Positions 20,409 through 32,255 of a stretch of 64,000 nt of DNA are shown here, one piece after another. This stretch comes from Symsagittifera roscoffensis (Eukaryota > Xenacoelomorpha > Acoela > Convolutidae), in the NCBI RefSeq assembly GCF_963678635.1, contig NC_087062.1:28358833-28422832 (forward strand), read 5' to 3'. A model generated the notes under the pieces. It did not search any database and was not told where the DNA came from. It was given only the letters and a program-made list of their open reading frames with translations. How positions within the stretch are numbered: position 1 is the stretch's first letter; each line of letters starts with the position of its first letter. The position numbers and the translations under genes are program-made.

Positions 20409-22533
20409 GATTTCCTTCTCTAGTATCGCCTCTAGCTCCCTTTTTACTAACTCGAAGCTCTTTTTTCCACGCGGGGACCCTCAGGATCTCTTGTCCATTC
20501 GCCATTAGGGGATTCAGATTCCAGAACTTGGGATAAGACTCGATGGGGCCTTCACGTTTTCCCCCCATCCTGCATTGCAGTTGCCCGCGGAAGTTAAACA
20601 CTACCAACTCGGGATCTTTCACCTTCCCAAAGAGCACTGTATTACTCATTCGTGCCCTCAGCACCTCTTGTCGACACCAGTTCAGTGCCGTCCCATCCAA
20701 CACGCTTTTTAAGCTGACGTGCACCACTGAATTGCGATATGCCGCCACTAGAGGGTCCGGAAAAGCGTACGTAACCGCTGGTCCGTAAATACAAGTTACC
20801 TCCTCTAGTCCCCTGATCATTCCCACTGGGTCAGATCTCATCGCCAGGCATAGATCGGTCAGTAGAGGGATACCACCATTCGCCTCCCTCCATTCATCTC
20901 TCGTCTTTGGATTGTTCTCCTCACCGGTCATGTGTCGGTTTTGCATCAGAAAATACTCCACCAGCAACTTCTTCAGTCCTGCAGCGCACTTGTACGAGTA
21001 GGTGTCTATACTTGAGTGGGTATTTTTCATCGACAGGGGCTCCCCATATTTCATCAGCCGATGAAATGACACCAATTCGCCATGAGTCAGGAGCACCAGT
21101 TCCAGATACCCATCAATTCGAAGTGTCTCTAAACCCCGACTGAATATGTACGCAGGACCCATGTTAAACAGGTACCTTGGGTAAACTAAGTTTAGGGCTA
21201 GCAAGAGGCTTATAGGCATGCTCAATAGTTCTTGCACAAAGGCCCCAAAAATGGTCTCTTTCGCAAAAAACACTCCAGCCATGCATTTTTTTTCCCAACA
21301 AGGACTCAAGAAGTTCAGGATCTCGTGATCTTTCCTCGTCCTCAGCTCACCTTTTGCATGCTCCCTCCAGAATCCTCCAATGGTGACTTCGTTCGCTGCC
21401 GTGACGAACCTAGCCACCGTCATCTCCTTACTCTCGGCTACCTCCAATTGTTCCTCAAGAAATTCCCAGATCTGCTTCACGAGAGGTGGGGCACTCTCCC
21501 TTGTCTTGTCCGTAGCATTCTCTAGCCTTGGGGTTAGAAACAGCCACCTGCCTCTCTCTTGTGTTAGTCGATATACCATCGCTTCCAGTTGTTTTTCAGT
21601 CGCAGCCACATTCTTTCTTTCGTTGCTTGGTCCCCTCGATTTGCTAGTGGAGCTCGTGATGGTCAAGTCAATAACTCGGAACCATAGGCTGGCTGTCAGG
21701 TGACTTATTATTGGGTGGTCATCCCCTATTATCGGACTGAACTTCAGTTGCCTGCCGAGATTCGAGATCTCAAGTAAGAGGACGTCATCCGATACAATGA
21801 GGATGTCTGCTAATTCAAAAAATCCCCTCAATGCGTGGGACACGTCCGCCCACGCCGCTGCCAGTTCTGACTTCCGAAGTCTCAAGTTCGTGGGTTCCAG
21901 CTTCCGATTGGGGGCTGCCCTCAGAATCCGCGATGCGTTCCCTTGGGCTATTAGGATCAAAATGGCATACACAAACTGCAGAGCATGAGGCATGCTCGCG
22001 TATCCGGGGGACGTCGTGAATACCACTTTCGTCTTAGGTCCAAACCGAGAACTGACATTTTCCTGCACCTCGTTCATCGCGGCAAACAACGTCTGGATAT
22101 CCTCCCAGATTTTCTTTGGCGTAGGCTCATCACCTTTCAACTGCTCTAGAAGCCCAGCCGCATGCAGGTGATCGTTCATTCCTGCGAACAGCAGTAGCTC
22201 TGGTTCAAAAGACATCTCTGACTTTATCGCCACCACCAGGGTCAACATCTGGTTCAACTCTGCACCTGGCAGCGAGCATACCAGAGTTTCCGGCCAGAAC
22301 AACTTGGGAGACGTTCCCTCGAAATCCGATCCCGTCACGATGATCACCCTTGCGGCTGCTGGATCCGCTCTATCATATACTGCCAGTGTCTTGGCCAATT
22401 GGGAACTGCCGCAGGGTTTCCCATATCTTGGGTCGTCTGTCATTTTCGCACCCTCGCAAGCGGCGTCTGGTAGTTTCATCTCTTCTGGTTCCAGTAGCTT
22501 GTCTACTACCCTCAACTGCGCGGGAGTTGCCAA
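20389..22533 (-). pseudogene. ORF3-A segment (714 codons): second SGNH-like domain and large helical domain
   Basis: This long open frame bridges the point where B is frameshifted (46,351-46,411), showing both halves belong together. Residues ~60-260 form a degenerate SGNH-like domain: IIVTGSDFEG (nucleophile-block position), LLLFAGMNDHL (block III, G-x-N-D) and IGDDHPI (block V-like D/H). Residues ~300-700 are helical with conserved NRHMTGEEN, IPLLTDLCLAMRSDP, YGPAVTYAFPDP and AAYRNSV. The last part contains FWNLNPL, matching LWNLGPV in B. The protein would be soluble; no signal peptide is visible. Confidence 0.65.
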
Positions 22534-22811
22534 TCTGATTCTGGCGATACTTGTTCGGTGCTTGGGGGCTCCACTATGAGTCCCAGACTCCCCAGCAACT
22601 TGAGAGGTCTGTAATTGATCGGTCCCATGACTGATCTCATGGGGATCCCAGTCAGATCAGCCGTCTCCATCATTCTTGCTCTCGAGAAATGCGTTTCATG
22701 GGCCTTTAGCCAGTCCACGCAATGGTGTCGACTCAAATCCTCATGTGACACTTGCTTGAGCCCCAGGACTTCCGCCAACTCCTGTCTGCACTCAAGATCC
22801 TCCAGGTCCAA
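22512..22811 (-). pseudogene. ORF3-A short segment linking the two SGNH-like domains
   Basis: The HCVDWLKAHETHF block followed by ADLTGIP and MGPINYR aligns with VDWLLAEQEQF, ADLNGLP and FGPLNTR of B (about 47,350-47,450). In B this is internal to one continuous frame, so here both edges are frameshifts. The DGIHFN block V that B has upstream of this point is not found in A. Confidence 0.55.
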
Positions 22812-23355
22812 CTCCTTTACTTTCTCCAGGGAAGGATCGCTCCATCTGGGCGGCTACGTCCAGCAATCTGACGGGAAGGACACTCCTAGGATGTATCTGC
22901 CTGATTATCTCGTTCAGGTTCCGCACTTTCTCATTCATTTCCATTGCATGTTGGTCGGCCTTCATGTTATAAGGGGTGGTGCAAACTGTGAGTATGGCGG
23001 GATCCAACTGAATCCGCAACTCCTTCAGGATGCAGCTCATCTTACCATGTAGCCTCATGACTTTCCTCGACTCACCTCTGGACACGTCATTGGTCCCCAT
23101 CATTAGAGTCACTGTGTACATTCTTGCCATCCCTAACATCACAATTGATGCCAACATCTGCGGCGTTGCGGCTCCAGAGAAACTCAAGACTCCAGTCTGC
23201 CAGTGCGACTGGATTCGGGTCAGCACCCGTACCAGGCTGTCCACTACACTCAGGTGAACTGCACCCTCCGGTATTCGTGGCTGTGTGTAGTATTCAGCCC
23301 AAGACGCGTCATTGAAACAATCCCCTCTCGCCCGCTCCGCCACGTTCCAATCCAT
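22792..23355 (-). pseudogene. ORF3-A segment: first SGNH/GDSL-type hydrolase domain
   Basis: Reads HLSVVDSLVRVL where B has HLIIGDSLVRDL, so the Gly of the G-D-S nucleophile block is changed to Val while the Ser remains. MMGTNDVSRG is a good block III (G-x-N-D), followed by LTVCTTPYNMKADQ and a LLDV strand. The catalytic Asp/His block V is missing. SGNH hydrolases cleave esters of lipids or carbohydrates with a Ser-His-Asp site. The frame is continuous across the point where B is frameshifted (48,165-48,207). Confidence 0.7.
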
Positions 23356-23423
23356 GCGTGGTGCATGTGGTATCTGCCATCCGTGTTCTTCTTATAGTAT
23401 GCGATCACCACACTCCTCACCGG

Positions 23424-24487
23424 TTACTCCCTCCAAGTCGGGGGTAGCTCCACTCTAGCTGAACTTTCACGATTTCTTAGCTGTAGCCTCTCATTTAATT
23501 CCTTAAGACGCGACGAGCTCCCGCTCACCTGACTGCTGCTTGGGGTTGAGCTCGGGGTATATCTCGGCAGTGACACGTCCATCAATGGGCGTATCGGTTG
23601 CGTCTCCAAACTGCGCAGGGAGGACGCTGATTCGGTTGGTATCCACACTTCCAGTTTATGTGTTCTTGAGCCGCGCGGTCTAAGTTGAATCGTCCCTTCG
23701 ACTTGGGAGCCTCATCCTCCTCCATATGTGATTCCGGCCTCGAGCCTGCAACAGCTCGCTCCGTAGTCCTGGTTCCCTTTTCCTTTTGCCTGTCGAGCTC
23801 TCGTTGTCGCCGCTGGATCTTTTCAAGTTCCGAATTCAACTGCTCGCAATTCGCCGCGTTCTCTCGCACCCTCTGTTCTTGCTGGTACTCTGCTCTCAAC
23901 ATACCAAGGTCACGCCGCGCCTGGTCCCTCTCAAGGATCGCCTGGTCTCTCTCCAGATTCACTTGATTTCTCTCGAGTTTTGCGCTATCCCGGTCAAGAA
24001 TCGCTTTATTCTTCTCACTCTGCGCCCTCTCAAGTTCCCTCTTCAGGTTGCTGAGGTCAGGATACGTTTCTTCCGTTTGCTGTGCTCGCGTCATAGAAGG
24101 TGGCTTGCTTGTGGATTGGCCCGCGGATCTTGCCGATGATCTGGTCGGTAATGGGAACTCTTTCGCGTCGTACTCAGTGTTGTTGCTCAAGCCAGGATTC
24201 CTTGCCAAGTCGAATCCTCTCAACCCTCCATCCACATTCCATGACAGCCACCTGGTCTGTTCTTGATTGGATATGCCTTCTGTGGTGTAGCCGACCATCA
24301 AGACAGCCTCTGTCGCGGACTCCCTGCATTCACCTTGCTCCTCTAATTGCAGGATGGCGTTCAACATCACTGCCATCCTCTCGTCCACTTGGGTGTATTC
24401 CAGGTCCCTCAAGCGTCTGTACAATTCATCGAGGTAGGCCTCTTTAGCGCCGCAGGCATGGATTTCCAAAATCGATCTGCCAATTTT
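23424..24487 (-). pseudogene. ORF3-A N-terminal segment, coiled coil
   Basis: Two overlapping frames (24,469-23,582 and 23,648-23,424). The N-terminal ~100 residues match the start of ORF3-B (LDELYRRLRDLEYT here, LDEIYQRLIDCDFT in B; LARNPGL versus LAREPGL). Next comes a strong heptad-rich coiled coil made of repeated ERDQAI/ERNQVN/DRDSAK units (about residues 135-240), then a Ser/Pro-rich linker. No ATG is present at the expected start, since the upstream side has been replaced by the minisatellite at 24.5 kb. Coiled coils suggest multimerisation. Confidence 0.65.
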
Positions 24488-24510
24488 ACGATTTCTAGAT
24501 GATCTCGCGC

Positions 24511-24620
24511 ACTAACCAACTTGAGTATTACCGTACCAACCAACTTGAGTATAACCGTACCAACCAACTTGAGTATTACCGTACCAACCAACTTGAGTAT
24601 TAACGTACCAACTTGAGTAC
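24511..24620. repeat. 30-bp minisatellite, about 3.5 copies
   Basis: The unit ACCAACTTGAGTATTACCGT plus ACCAACC recurs between 24,511 and 24,620, ending in a degenerate half unit. It lies exactly where the start of ORF3-A should be. Confidence 0.9.
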
Positions 24621-25013
24621 TTGAGAAATATCTCTTCAGAATGTTGCTGATCGTAAACTTTGTTCAAGACCTTCTTTTCTCTTTCCAATAAGTGTGTCTG
24701 GGCCGTCAACTCGATTTAACAAATCAATCTGAGGGGAGAATCCACTTTTTAAACTAAGGTGTTATGTTCCTAACCTAACCTCCTTTATTGTAGTTAAAAC
24801 CTTATCCCTCCATTTGCTTTACTAAAATAATTCAGTTGGAAGTTTTTTTAAGAGCATGCAGATTCATTTAATGTTTTAGCACCGTCACTCTTCAAATTTT
24901 AATTGTCATGCCAATTACGTTAAAATCCATCTACCTGCTTCGAGATCCCCATGTACCCTTACTCGAGATCCCCAAGTACCCCCAACTCAAGACCTCCGTT
25001 GTCCACCCGTAGC
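24621..25013. other. Spacer between the macro-like domain and ORF3 in element A
   Basis: AT-rich and non-coding, equivalent in position to 49,677-50,160 of B. Around 24,940-25,000 short repeats of GAGATCCCCAAGTACCC type occur. No motif was recognised. Confidence 0.4.
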
Positions 25014-25740
25014 TCAGGCGATACTCAAGTAGTATTTCTTGTGTAGCTGTACCATTATCTCCGTTTCTGCGAAGACCACGTGTAGGATGGCATATAACTC
25101 CCTTGGGCTCAACTTGCCCCTGTTTGGGTCATAAACAGGCATCGAGACCTCCACTATCCCTCTTTCAATCATGAAGTCTCTCAGCCTCGTTAGTGCTAAC
25201 ATCACGTGCTCAGGATATATCGTATTCCCTTCATTGACCCTCGTCACTAGAAAGCACAGGCACTTGCCTGGGACTTGTGCCATTGAAGGGGGAAGCGCAA
25301 CCATTCCTCCCAGCCCCGGTCTCTGTCTGAATAGAAACTCCACGTTCTGGTATTCTCTCTTGAAGTCGGCCTCCAGTCTCGATTTGAAGCTCATGTCCGC
25401 CGTTATCGCGCTAGTCCTGTCTGACAGAATGAAGTCGCTGTCCATTATCAGGATGTTCTCCGAGTATTCATTGGGTATTTCAAATTTCGTTTTGAAATTT
25501 CGTCCTATGGTAGGCTCGGCCTCTTTCTCGCCCAGTTCTAGCCCGTTGGTTTCTCTTACTTCCCTGAGTTTCTTTATCATCAAATTTTCGGTGTGGGTAA
25601 GTCCTACACCAACTCCCCGGACAAAAAAAAATATCAATGTCCCCGTCGATGATGCTGGGTCTAAAATATCTGGTTGTATTTCGAGCGGCTTGTCGGTTGC
25701 CATCCAACAGAAGAGGGGATCTTCCGTTTTCACGTGTTGT
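25014..25740 (-). pseudogene. Element A macro-domain-like Pol tail
   Basis: Aligns with the C-terminal ~170 residues of the B frame at 50,161-51,582: MDSDFILSDRT, FKREYQNVEFL, GLGGMVALPP, LCFLVTR, LALTRLRDFMIERGI and PVYDPNRGKLSPRELYA, with the frame open to a stop at 25,014. This succession (strand, A-x-D-F-K, G-x-G-G, F-L-V-T-K, L-x-x-L-R, F-x-x-T/E-I) is the macro-domain plan as seen in retroelement Pol tails. Macro domains bind ADP-ribose. The usual GcGlDGL loop is replaced by PNRGKLSP, so binding ability is uncertain. Confidence 0.6.
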
Positions 25741-25745
25741 TCTGC

Positions 25746-26825
25746 TGAGCAATATGTGACCTCTTCATCAATTCTTTTGTCAGGTCCCCCACGAAGGCTT
25801 TGCCGTTGTCCGACTGAAATGTCATGGGACAACCATACCGTGATATCCAATGTGTTATCAGGTGGTCACAAGTCTCTTCTGCCGAGGCTGTCTGACACGG
25901 CAACGCTTCTGCCAATTTTGTGAAAGGATCTATTATGACCAGTATCTGGTTTTATCCCGATTCTGTCATACAGATCTTCTGATGGACTATCTGCACAACC
26001 TCGTTAAATTCCGAGCTTTCAACGGATTTGAGTGGGAACTTCATCTTCCGTGGATCTTTCATTTGCAAGCATGCCAGGCATGCATTCACCCATCTCTCTC
26101 TTGTTTTCTCTTGCATGCCACCACCCCATCAGCTGTGTGATAGAGTATATCCTTTTTGTCTTTGTAGAACTGGCTTAAAATCTTGTAGCTGTCTTCTTCT
26201 AGGTCCCCTTCTCTTTGGACCCTGTCCGGATCCATGTTGAGAGGTTACTTGCCATCTTGTCATTCTTTTGGACCCGGATTAGATCCGACAGCCTATATCT
26301 TGCCTTGACGTGCTCTTTCAGTGCTATTATCTGACCATTCATTTCTCCAGGGTTGTGGATGTCATCCTTCAGTTTTACGCATACTATCCTCCTTATGACC
26401 TTCATGTCATCTTCTGGCACCAGATTTGTTCTGACATTTGAGTTGCACGATAGCTCCCTAAATGGTTTCCTCGACACTGCAATTTTCTCAAGTTCTTCAC
26501 CTCCTCGCACTTCCTGCTGATCCAAGTTGTACGTTCCTGAGGAAGGATCCGTCTGTAGCTCCCTGTCGCGGTGTCTCATCTTCTCTTCCGCCAGTATCAT
26601 GCATAGACTGTCTGGGTCATCGCTGCTCTTCTCCGGATCTTCATCCCACTCTCCGCACTCCCCGGACAATTTTTCTTCTTCAGCATCTTCTTCCACTGTG
26701 GGCCACTCCCCGGACTCTTGCTCTAGTCCAAGGTGTTCAGCCTCCTCCTTAAATTCCACTTTCTTCTTCCTAACCCGAGTCCGCTCAAGTATATCATCAG
26801 GGATTTTGTCAACCAATGACTGCAC
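25746..26825 (-). pseudogene. Integrase module copy 3 (truncated)
   Basis: The linker frame 26,825-26,199 (208 codons) is intact, ending in an in-frame stop. The integrase below it keeps the CX2C zinc-binding end and the first catalytic region to about KRSHIA, then joins abruptly at 25,746 to the macro-domain side. The last third with the catalytic Glu (N-G-L-V-E-R) is deleted. The junction lies in a short shared TGAGCAATATG-like stretch. Confidence 0.7.
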
Positions 26826-27198
26826 GAACGACTTCTTTCCTATCCAATTTTTCGAGCGGCCTGTCGGTTGCCGTCCAACCGAAGAGGGTAACTTCCGTTT
26901 TCACGTGTTGTTCTGCTGACACGTTGACCTACTGGATGCTTTGCCCTTCATCTCCTTTGCTCTTGACATCACGCATCCACTCTAGTATTCTCAAGTTTGT
27001 GTTCTCCCTCCTCTCTATCTCGCTCTGCTCCAGATCTGTTTCTTGTTATGCTGTGGAGTAGTCTTCCTTCGGGTAGTGTTCGCTGTCGTTGATTATTTGC
27101 CATTCATCGTTTGCCACCAATTCGCCCACACTCAGTACCTCGTCGCCCAATTCATTAGGCCGTATCTTGTCAATCAAGAAGTCATCCCCGTACCTATT

Positions 27199-29130
27199 CT
27201 ACCTCATGCCTGTCCGTTTACGGTTACCACTCCTGGTTCCTGCTGATATCGGCAACTCTGGTTTCGTCCATTTTGGCACCTCGTCCTGTTCCGGATCGTT
27301 CCAGTCTTCTTCCACAAAGGATTCCGCCTCTGAGTCCGCTTCTATCTTTTCATTATCATCCAAACTCAAGTCCTCGTTGCCATCATTTTTCTCTCTGGTG
27401 CCCTTTTCGTTCACCTCGCAAGCTGTTTCCACCAACAGGTACTCGAGTCCCTCCATATTCTGTCGTACGCACCAGTCTTCTGGGGATGGGACATGATATT
27501 TCAAGTTTTCAGAATGCGCTGCACGCCCCGTACTCAAGCGGTAAAACCGTCCTTGCTGGTGCACTTCCGTTATCATGAACGGTCCTCTCCATTTCTTACG
27601 TAGTTTCTTTGTCCATTTGGGAGGTATAGCATTCTGGAAGACCCAGACGTATTGGCGCACTGCATATGGTTTCGCTTGCAGTATTTTCTCATCGTATTTC
27701 TTCCGCTGTCTCATTCGTGCTTGCGCTGTGTTCCTCCTGCAGAGATCGTTTAGTTCCTGCTGTCTCTTAACCACTTCTTTCACATAAGCTTGAGGCGATG
27801 TCTTTTTCCCTTTGTATTCTGGGTAAAAGAATGTTAGGCGCATCGCTCTTTCCCTGTCCGTCAACATCTTGAAGGGACCGATTCCTGTTGTTGAGTGTTG
27901 CGTACTGTTGTATGCCCCTACCACTTGCGGCAGATATTTGTCCCAGTCTGTCAAATATCTTGAGCAGTATACCCTCAGCTTGTTTAACAATGTTCTATTA
28001 TGTCTCTCCACTAACCCGTTGGTTTGGGGATGGTAGGTCGTGGAGTGCGCTTGAGCAATATGTGACCTCTTCATCAATTCTTTTGTCAGGTCCCCCACGA
28101 AGGCTTTGCCGTTGTCCGACTGAAATGTCATGGGACAACCATACCGTGATATCCAATGTGTTATCAGGTGGCCACAAGTCTTATTGCCGAGGCTGTCTGA
28201 CACAGCACCGCTTCTGCCAATTTTGTGAAAGGATCTATTATGACCAGTATCTGGTTATATCCCGATTCTGTCATACAGATCTTCTGATGGACTATCTGCA
28301 CAACCTCGTTAAATTCCGAGCTTTCAACGGACTTGAGTGGGAACTTCATCTTCCGTGGGTCTTTCATTTGCAAGCATGCCAGGCATGCATTCACCCATCT
28401 CTCTCTTGTTTTCTCTTGCATGCCACCACCCCATCAGCTGTGTGATAGAGTATATCCTTTTTGTCTTTGTAGAACTGGCTTAAAATCTTGTAGCTGTCTT
28501 CTTCTAGGTCCCCTTCTCTTTGGACCCTGTCCGGATCCATGTTGAGAGGTTACTTGTCATCTTGTCAATCTTTTGGACCCGTATTAGATCCGACAGCCTA
28601 TATCTTGCCTTGACGTGCTCTTTCAGTGCTATTATCTGACCATTCATTTCTCCAGGGTTGTGGATGTCATCCTTCAGCTTTACGCATACTATCCTCCTTA
28701 TGACCTTCATGTCATCTTCTGGCACCAGATTTGTTCTGACATTTGAGTTGCACGATAGCTCCCTAAACGGTTTCCTCGACACTGCAATTTTCTCAAGTTC
28801 TTCACCTCCTCGCACTTCCTGCTGATCCAAGTTGTACGTTCCTGAGGAAGGATCCGTCTGTAGCTCTCTGTCGCGGTGTCTCATCTTCTCTTCCGCCAGT
28901 ATCATGCATAGACTGTCTGGGTCATCGCTGCTCTTCTGCGAACCTTCATCCCACTCTTCGCACTCCCCGGACAATTTTTCTTCTTCAGCATCTTCTTCCA
29001 CTGTGGGCCACTCCCCGGACTCTTGCTCTAGTCCAAGGCGTTCAGCCTCCTCCTTAAATTCCACTTTCTTCTTCCTAACCCGAGTCCGCTCAAGTATGTC
29101 ATCAGGGATTTTGTCAACCAATGACTGCAC
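27199..29130 (-). pseudogene. Integrase module copy 2
   Basis: The linker is at 29,130-28,504 and the integrase at 28,421-27,199 (frame shift near 28,180). The DDE core is readable: QSDNGKAFVGDL carries the second Asp and QTNGLVERHNRTL the Glu, followed by the chromatin-proximal tail with KWRGPFMITEVHQQGRF. An in-frame stop or shift separates it from the first catalytic Asp region. The integrase would join cDNA to host DNA; this copy cannot be made as one protein. Confidence 0.75.
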
Positions 29131-29503
29131 GAACGACTTCTTTCCTATCCAATTTTTGGAGCGGCCTGTCGGTTGCCGTCCAACCGAAGAGGGTAACTTC
29201 CGTTTTCATGTGTTGTTCTGCTGACACGTTGACCTGCTGGATGCTTTGCCCTTCATCTCCTTTGCTCTTGACATCACGCATCCACTCTAGTATTCTCAAG
29301 TTTGTGTTCTCCCTCCTCTCTATCTCGCTCTGCTCCAGATCTGTTTCTTGTTATGCTGTGGAGTAGTCTTCCTTCGGGTAGTGTTCGCTGTCGTTGATTA
29401 TTTGCCATTCATCGTTTGCCACCAATTCGCCCACACTCAGTACCTCGTCGCCCAATTCATTAGGCCGTATCTTGTCAATCAAGAAGTCATCCCCGTACCT
29501 ATT

Positions 29504-31423
29504 CTACCTCATGCCTGTCCGTTTACGGTTACCACTCCTGGTTCCTGCTGATATCGGCAACTCTGGTTCCGTCCATTTTGGCACCTCGTCCTGTTCCGGA
29601 TCGTTCCAGTCTTCTTCCACAAAGGATTCCGCCTCTGAGTCCGCTTCTATCTTTTCATTATCATCCAAACTCAAGTCCTCGTTGCCATCATTTTTCTCTC
29701 TGGTGCCCTTTTCGTTCACCTCGCAAGCTGGTTCCACCAACAGGTACTGGAGTCCCTCCATATTCTGTCGTACGCACCAGTCTTCTGGGGATGGGACATG
29801 AGATTTCAAGTTTTCAGAATGCGCTGCACGCCCCGTACTCAAGCGGTAAAACCGTCCTTGCTGGTGCACTTCCGTTATCTTCATTTCTTACGTAGTTTCT
29901 TTGTCCATTTGGGAGGTATAGCATTCTGGAAGACCCAGACGTATTGGCGCACTGCATATGGTTTCGCTTGCAGTATTTTCTCATCGTATTTCTTCCGCTG
30001 TCTCATTTGTGCTTGCGATGTGTTCCTCCTGCAGAGATCGTTTAGTTCCTGCTGTCTCTTAACCACTTCTTTCACACAAGCTTGAGGCGATGTCTTTTTC
30101 CCTTTGTATTCTGGGTAAAAGAATGTTAGGCGCATCGCTCTTTCCCTGTCCGTCAACATCTTGAAGGGACCGATTCCTGTTGTTGAGTGTTGCGTACTGT
30201 TGTATGCCCCTACCACTTGCGGCAGATATTTGTCCCAGTCAGTCAAATATCTTGAGCAGTATACCCTCAGCTTGTTTAACAATGTTCTATTATGTCTCTC
30301 CACTAACCCGTTGGTTTGGGGATGGTAGGTCGTGGAGTGCGCTTGAGCAATATGTGACCTCTTCATCAATTCTTTTGTCAGGTCCCCCACGAAGGCTTTG
30401 CCGTTGTCCGACTGAAATGTCATGGGACAACCATACCGTGATATCCAATGTGTTATCAGGTGGTCACAAGTCTCTTCTGCCGAGGCTGTCTGACACGGCA
30501 ACGCTTCTGCCAATTTTGTGAAAGGATCTATTATGACCAGTATCTGGTTTTATCCCGATTCTGTCATACAGATCTTCTGATGGACTATCTGCACAACCTC
30601 GTTAAATTCCGAGCTTTCAACGGATTTGAGTGGGAACTTCATCTTCCGTGGATCTTTCATTTGCAAGCATGCCAGGCATGCATTCACCCATCTCTCTCTT
30701 GTTTTCTCTTGCATGCCACCACCCCATCAGCTGTGTGATAGAGTATATCCTTTTTGTCTTTGTAGAACTGGCTTAAAATCTTGTAGCTGTCTTCTTCTAG
30801 GTCCCCTTCTCTTTGGACCCTGTCCGGATCCATGTTGAGAGGTTACTTGCCATCTTGTCATTCTTTTGGACCCGTATTAGATCCGACAGCCTATATCTTG
30901 CCTTGACGTGCTCTTTCAGTGCTATTATCTGACCATTCATTTCTCCAGGGTTGTGGATGTCATCCTTCAGCTTTACGCATACTATCCTCCTTATGACCTT
31001 CATGTCATCTTCTGGCACCAGATTTGTTCTGACATTTGAGTTGCACGATAGCTCCCTAAATGGTTTCCTCGACACAGCAATTTTCTCAAGTTCTTCACCT
31101 CCTCGCACTTCCTGCTGATCCAAGTTGTACGTTCCTGAGGAAGGATCCGTCTGTAGCTCCCTGTCGCGGTGTCTCATCTTCTCTTCCGCCAGTATCATGC
31201 ATAGACTGTCTGGGTCATCGCTGCTCTTCTCCGAATCTTCATCCCACTCTCCGCACTCCCCGGACAATTTTTCTTCTTCAGCATCTTCTTCCACTGTGGG
31301 CCACTCCCCGGACTCTTGTTCTAGTCCAAGGTGTTCAGCCTCCTCCTTAAATGCCACTTTCTTCTTCCCAGCCCGAGTCCGCTCAAGTATGTCATCAGTG
31401 ATTTTGTCAACCAATGACTGCAC
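29504..31423 (-). pseudogene. Integrase module copy 1
   Basis: The linker at 31,423-30,797 adjoins RNase H A. The integrase at 30,738-29,881 has a nonsense codon where copy 2 has Tyr (S-G-Y-N-Q, about 30,550), then an open frame with QSDNGKAFVGDL and NGLVERHNRTL. A 13-nt deletion at 29,884 shifts the frame into the tail (29,884-29,504). Confidence 0.75.
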
Positions 31424-32255
31424 GAACGACTTCTTTCCCGTCCAATTTTTCTTTTAAGGCTTCCTCGCCACCACCAGTTTCATTCCTTCTCAGTATCGTG
31501 ACTTCCGGTTCCTCCTTACCCTTTTCTTTGATCACGGGTTTATCGTCTGAGGGTTTCTCGAGTAATCTCATCAAGTCTTCGTCTATCTGTGCATCTCCCG
31601 TTTCTAACTGGTTGAGATCATAGCCTTTTGGCTTGAGCGTCTCCCTCACAATTTTTGACTTGAGCATTATCCCTATCGGTATCCCCCGGGTCCTCTTCAA
31701 GATTATTTTCTCTGGAGGCTCCTTTGGTCGTTCGGGGTGATCTTCTATCGGTTTGCCTGACTTGTCGAGCCATCTCGTGAGTGGAAGACTATCATACGTT
31801 ACCTTATCCATGAAGGAGAAGCCATCTTTGATTTCTGGCCTGTCCGCCTCCCTTTGTTCTTGTATCTCGTAGAACTCCGTCTTCTTACTCAAGCTATCGT
31901 CATTTTGATGTTTGTCTCTTGTTCTATGCTCAATTATCATGTCGTATCCGTCCAGGCGAACTATCCACCTCCCAATGTAGCTCTGGTCCATTGAGTACGT
32001 CTTCAGCCAGCTGAGTGCCCTGTCGTCGACTCGCAGCTTGTATGGCTCACTGCCTAGGTATGCTCTATATTTCTCGACAAAGGTAACCACCGCGAACATC
32101 TCTGCTTTCGGCGCCCCGTACTTCATTTCCGTATCACTCAAGAGTTTACTCCCGTACGCTATTGGTCTCAAGACTGTCTTCCAGTTCCATTCCTGTTCTT
32201 GATGGAGAATGCCAGAAATCGCGACTACCGACGCATCCGTGTCCAGCACGTACAT
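31407..32255 (-). pseudogene. Element A RNase H and connection
   Basis: Reads YVLDTDASVVAISGIL (first catalytic Asp), GAPKAEMFAVVTFVEKYRAYL (catalytic Glu) and RVDDRALSWLKTYSMDQS (second Asp), then HRTRDKHQNDDSLSKK (final Asp). This is a Ty3-type RNase H, which removes the RNA strand during reverse transcription. It is followed by a long acidic linker to about 31,407, where it runs into the integrase array. Its upstream edge is inside the palindrome, so it is cut off from the RT. Confidence 0.8.

Larger units (their letters stand above)
25746..31440 (-). repeat. Tandem array of a ~2.3 kb integrase module, about 2.5 copies
   Basis: The segment starting GAGCAATATGTGACCTCTTC recurs at about 25,748, 28,053 and 30,348, and the MQSLVDKI frame recurs at 26,825, 29,130 and 31,423, so the period is about 2,293-2,305 bp. 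Copies are nearly identical, differing by scattered substitutions and a 13-nt deletion near 29,884. Each unit holds the RNase H-integrase linker, the integrase and its C-terminal tail. The junction joins the tail (around the TATDRPL codons) to the linker (LDRKEVVRAVIG). A recent duplication or an assembly artefact are both possible. Confidence 0.9.

Noticed and set aside
16811..29895. Many Ser/Pro/Leu-rich plus-strand frames opposite ORF3-A and the integrase array
   Set aside because: They are antisense shadows of the minus-strand coding regions, which have clear domain motifs; the plus frames have none.
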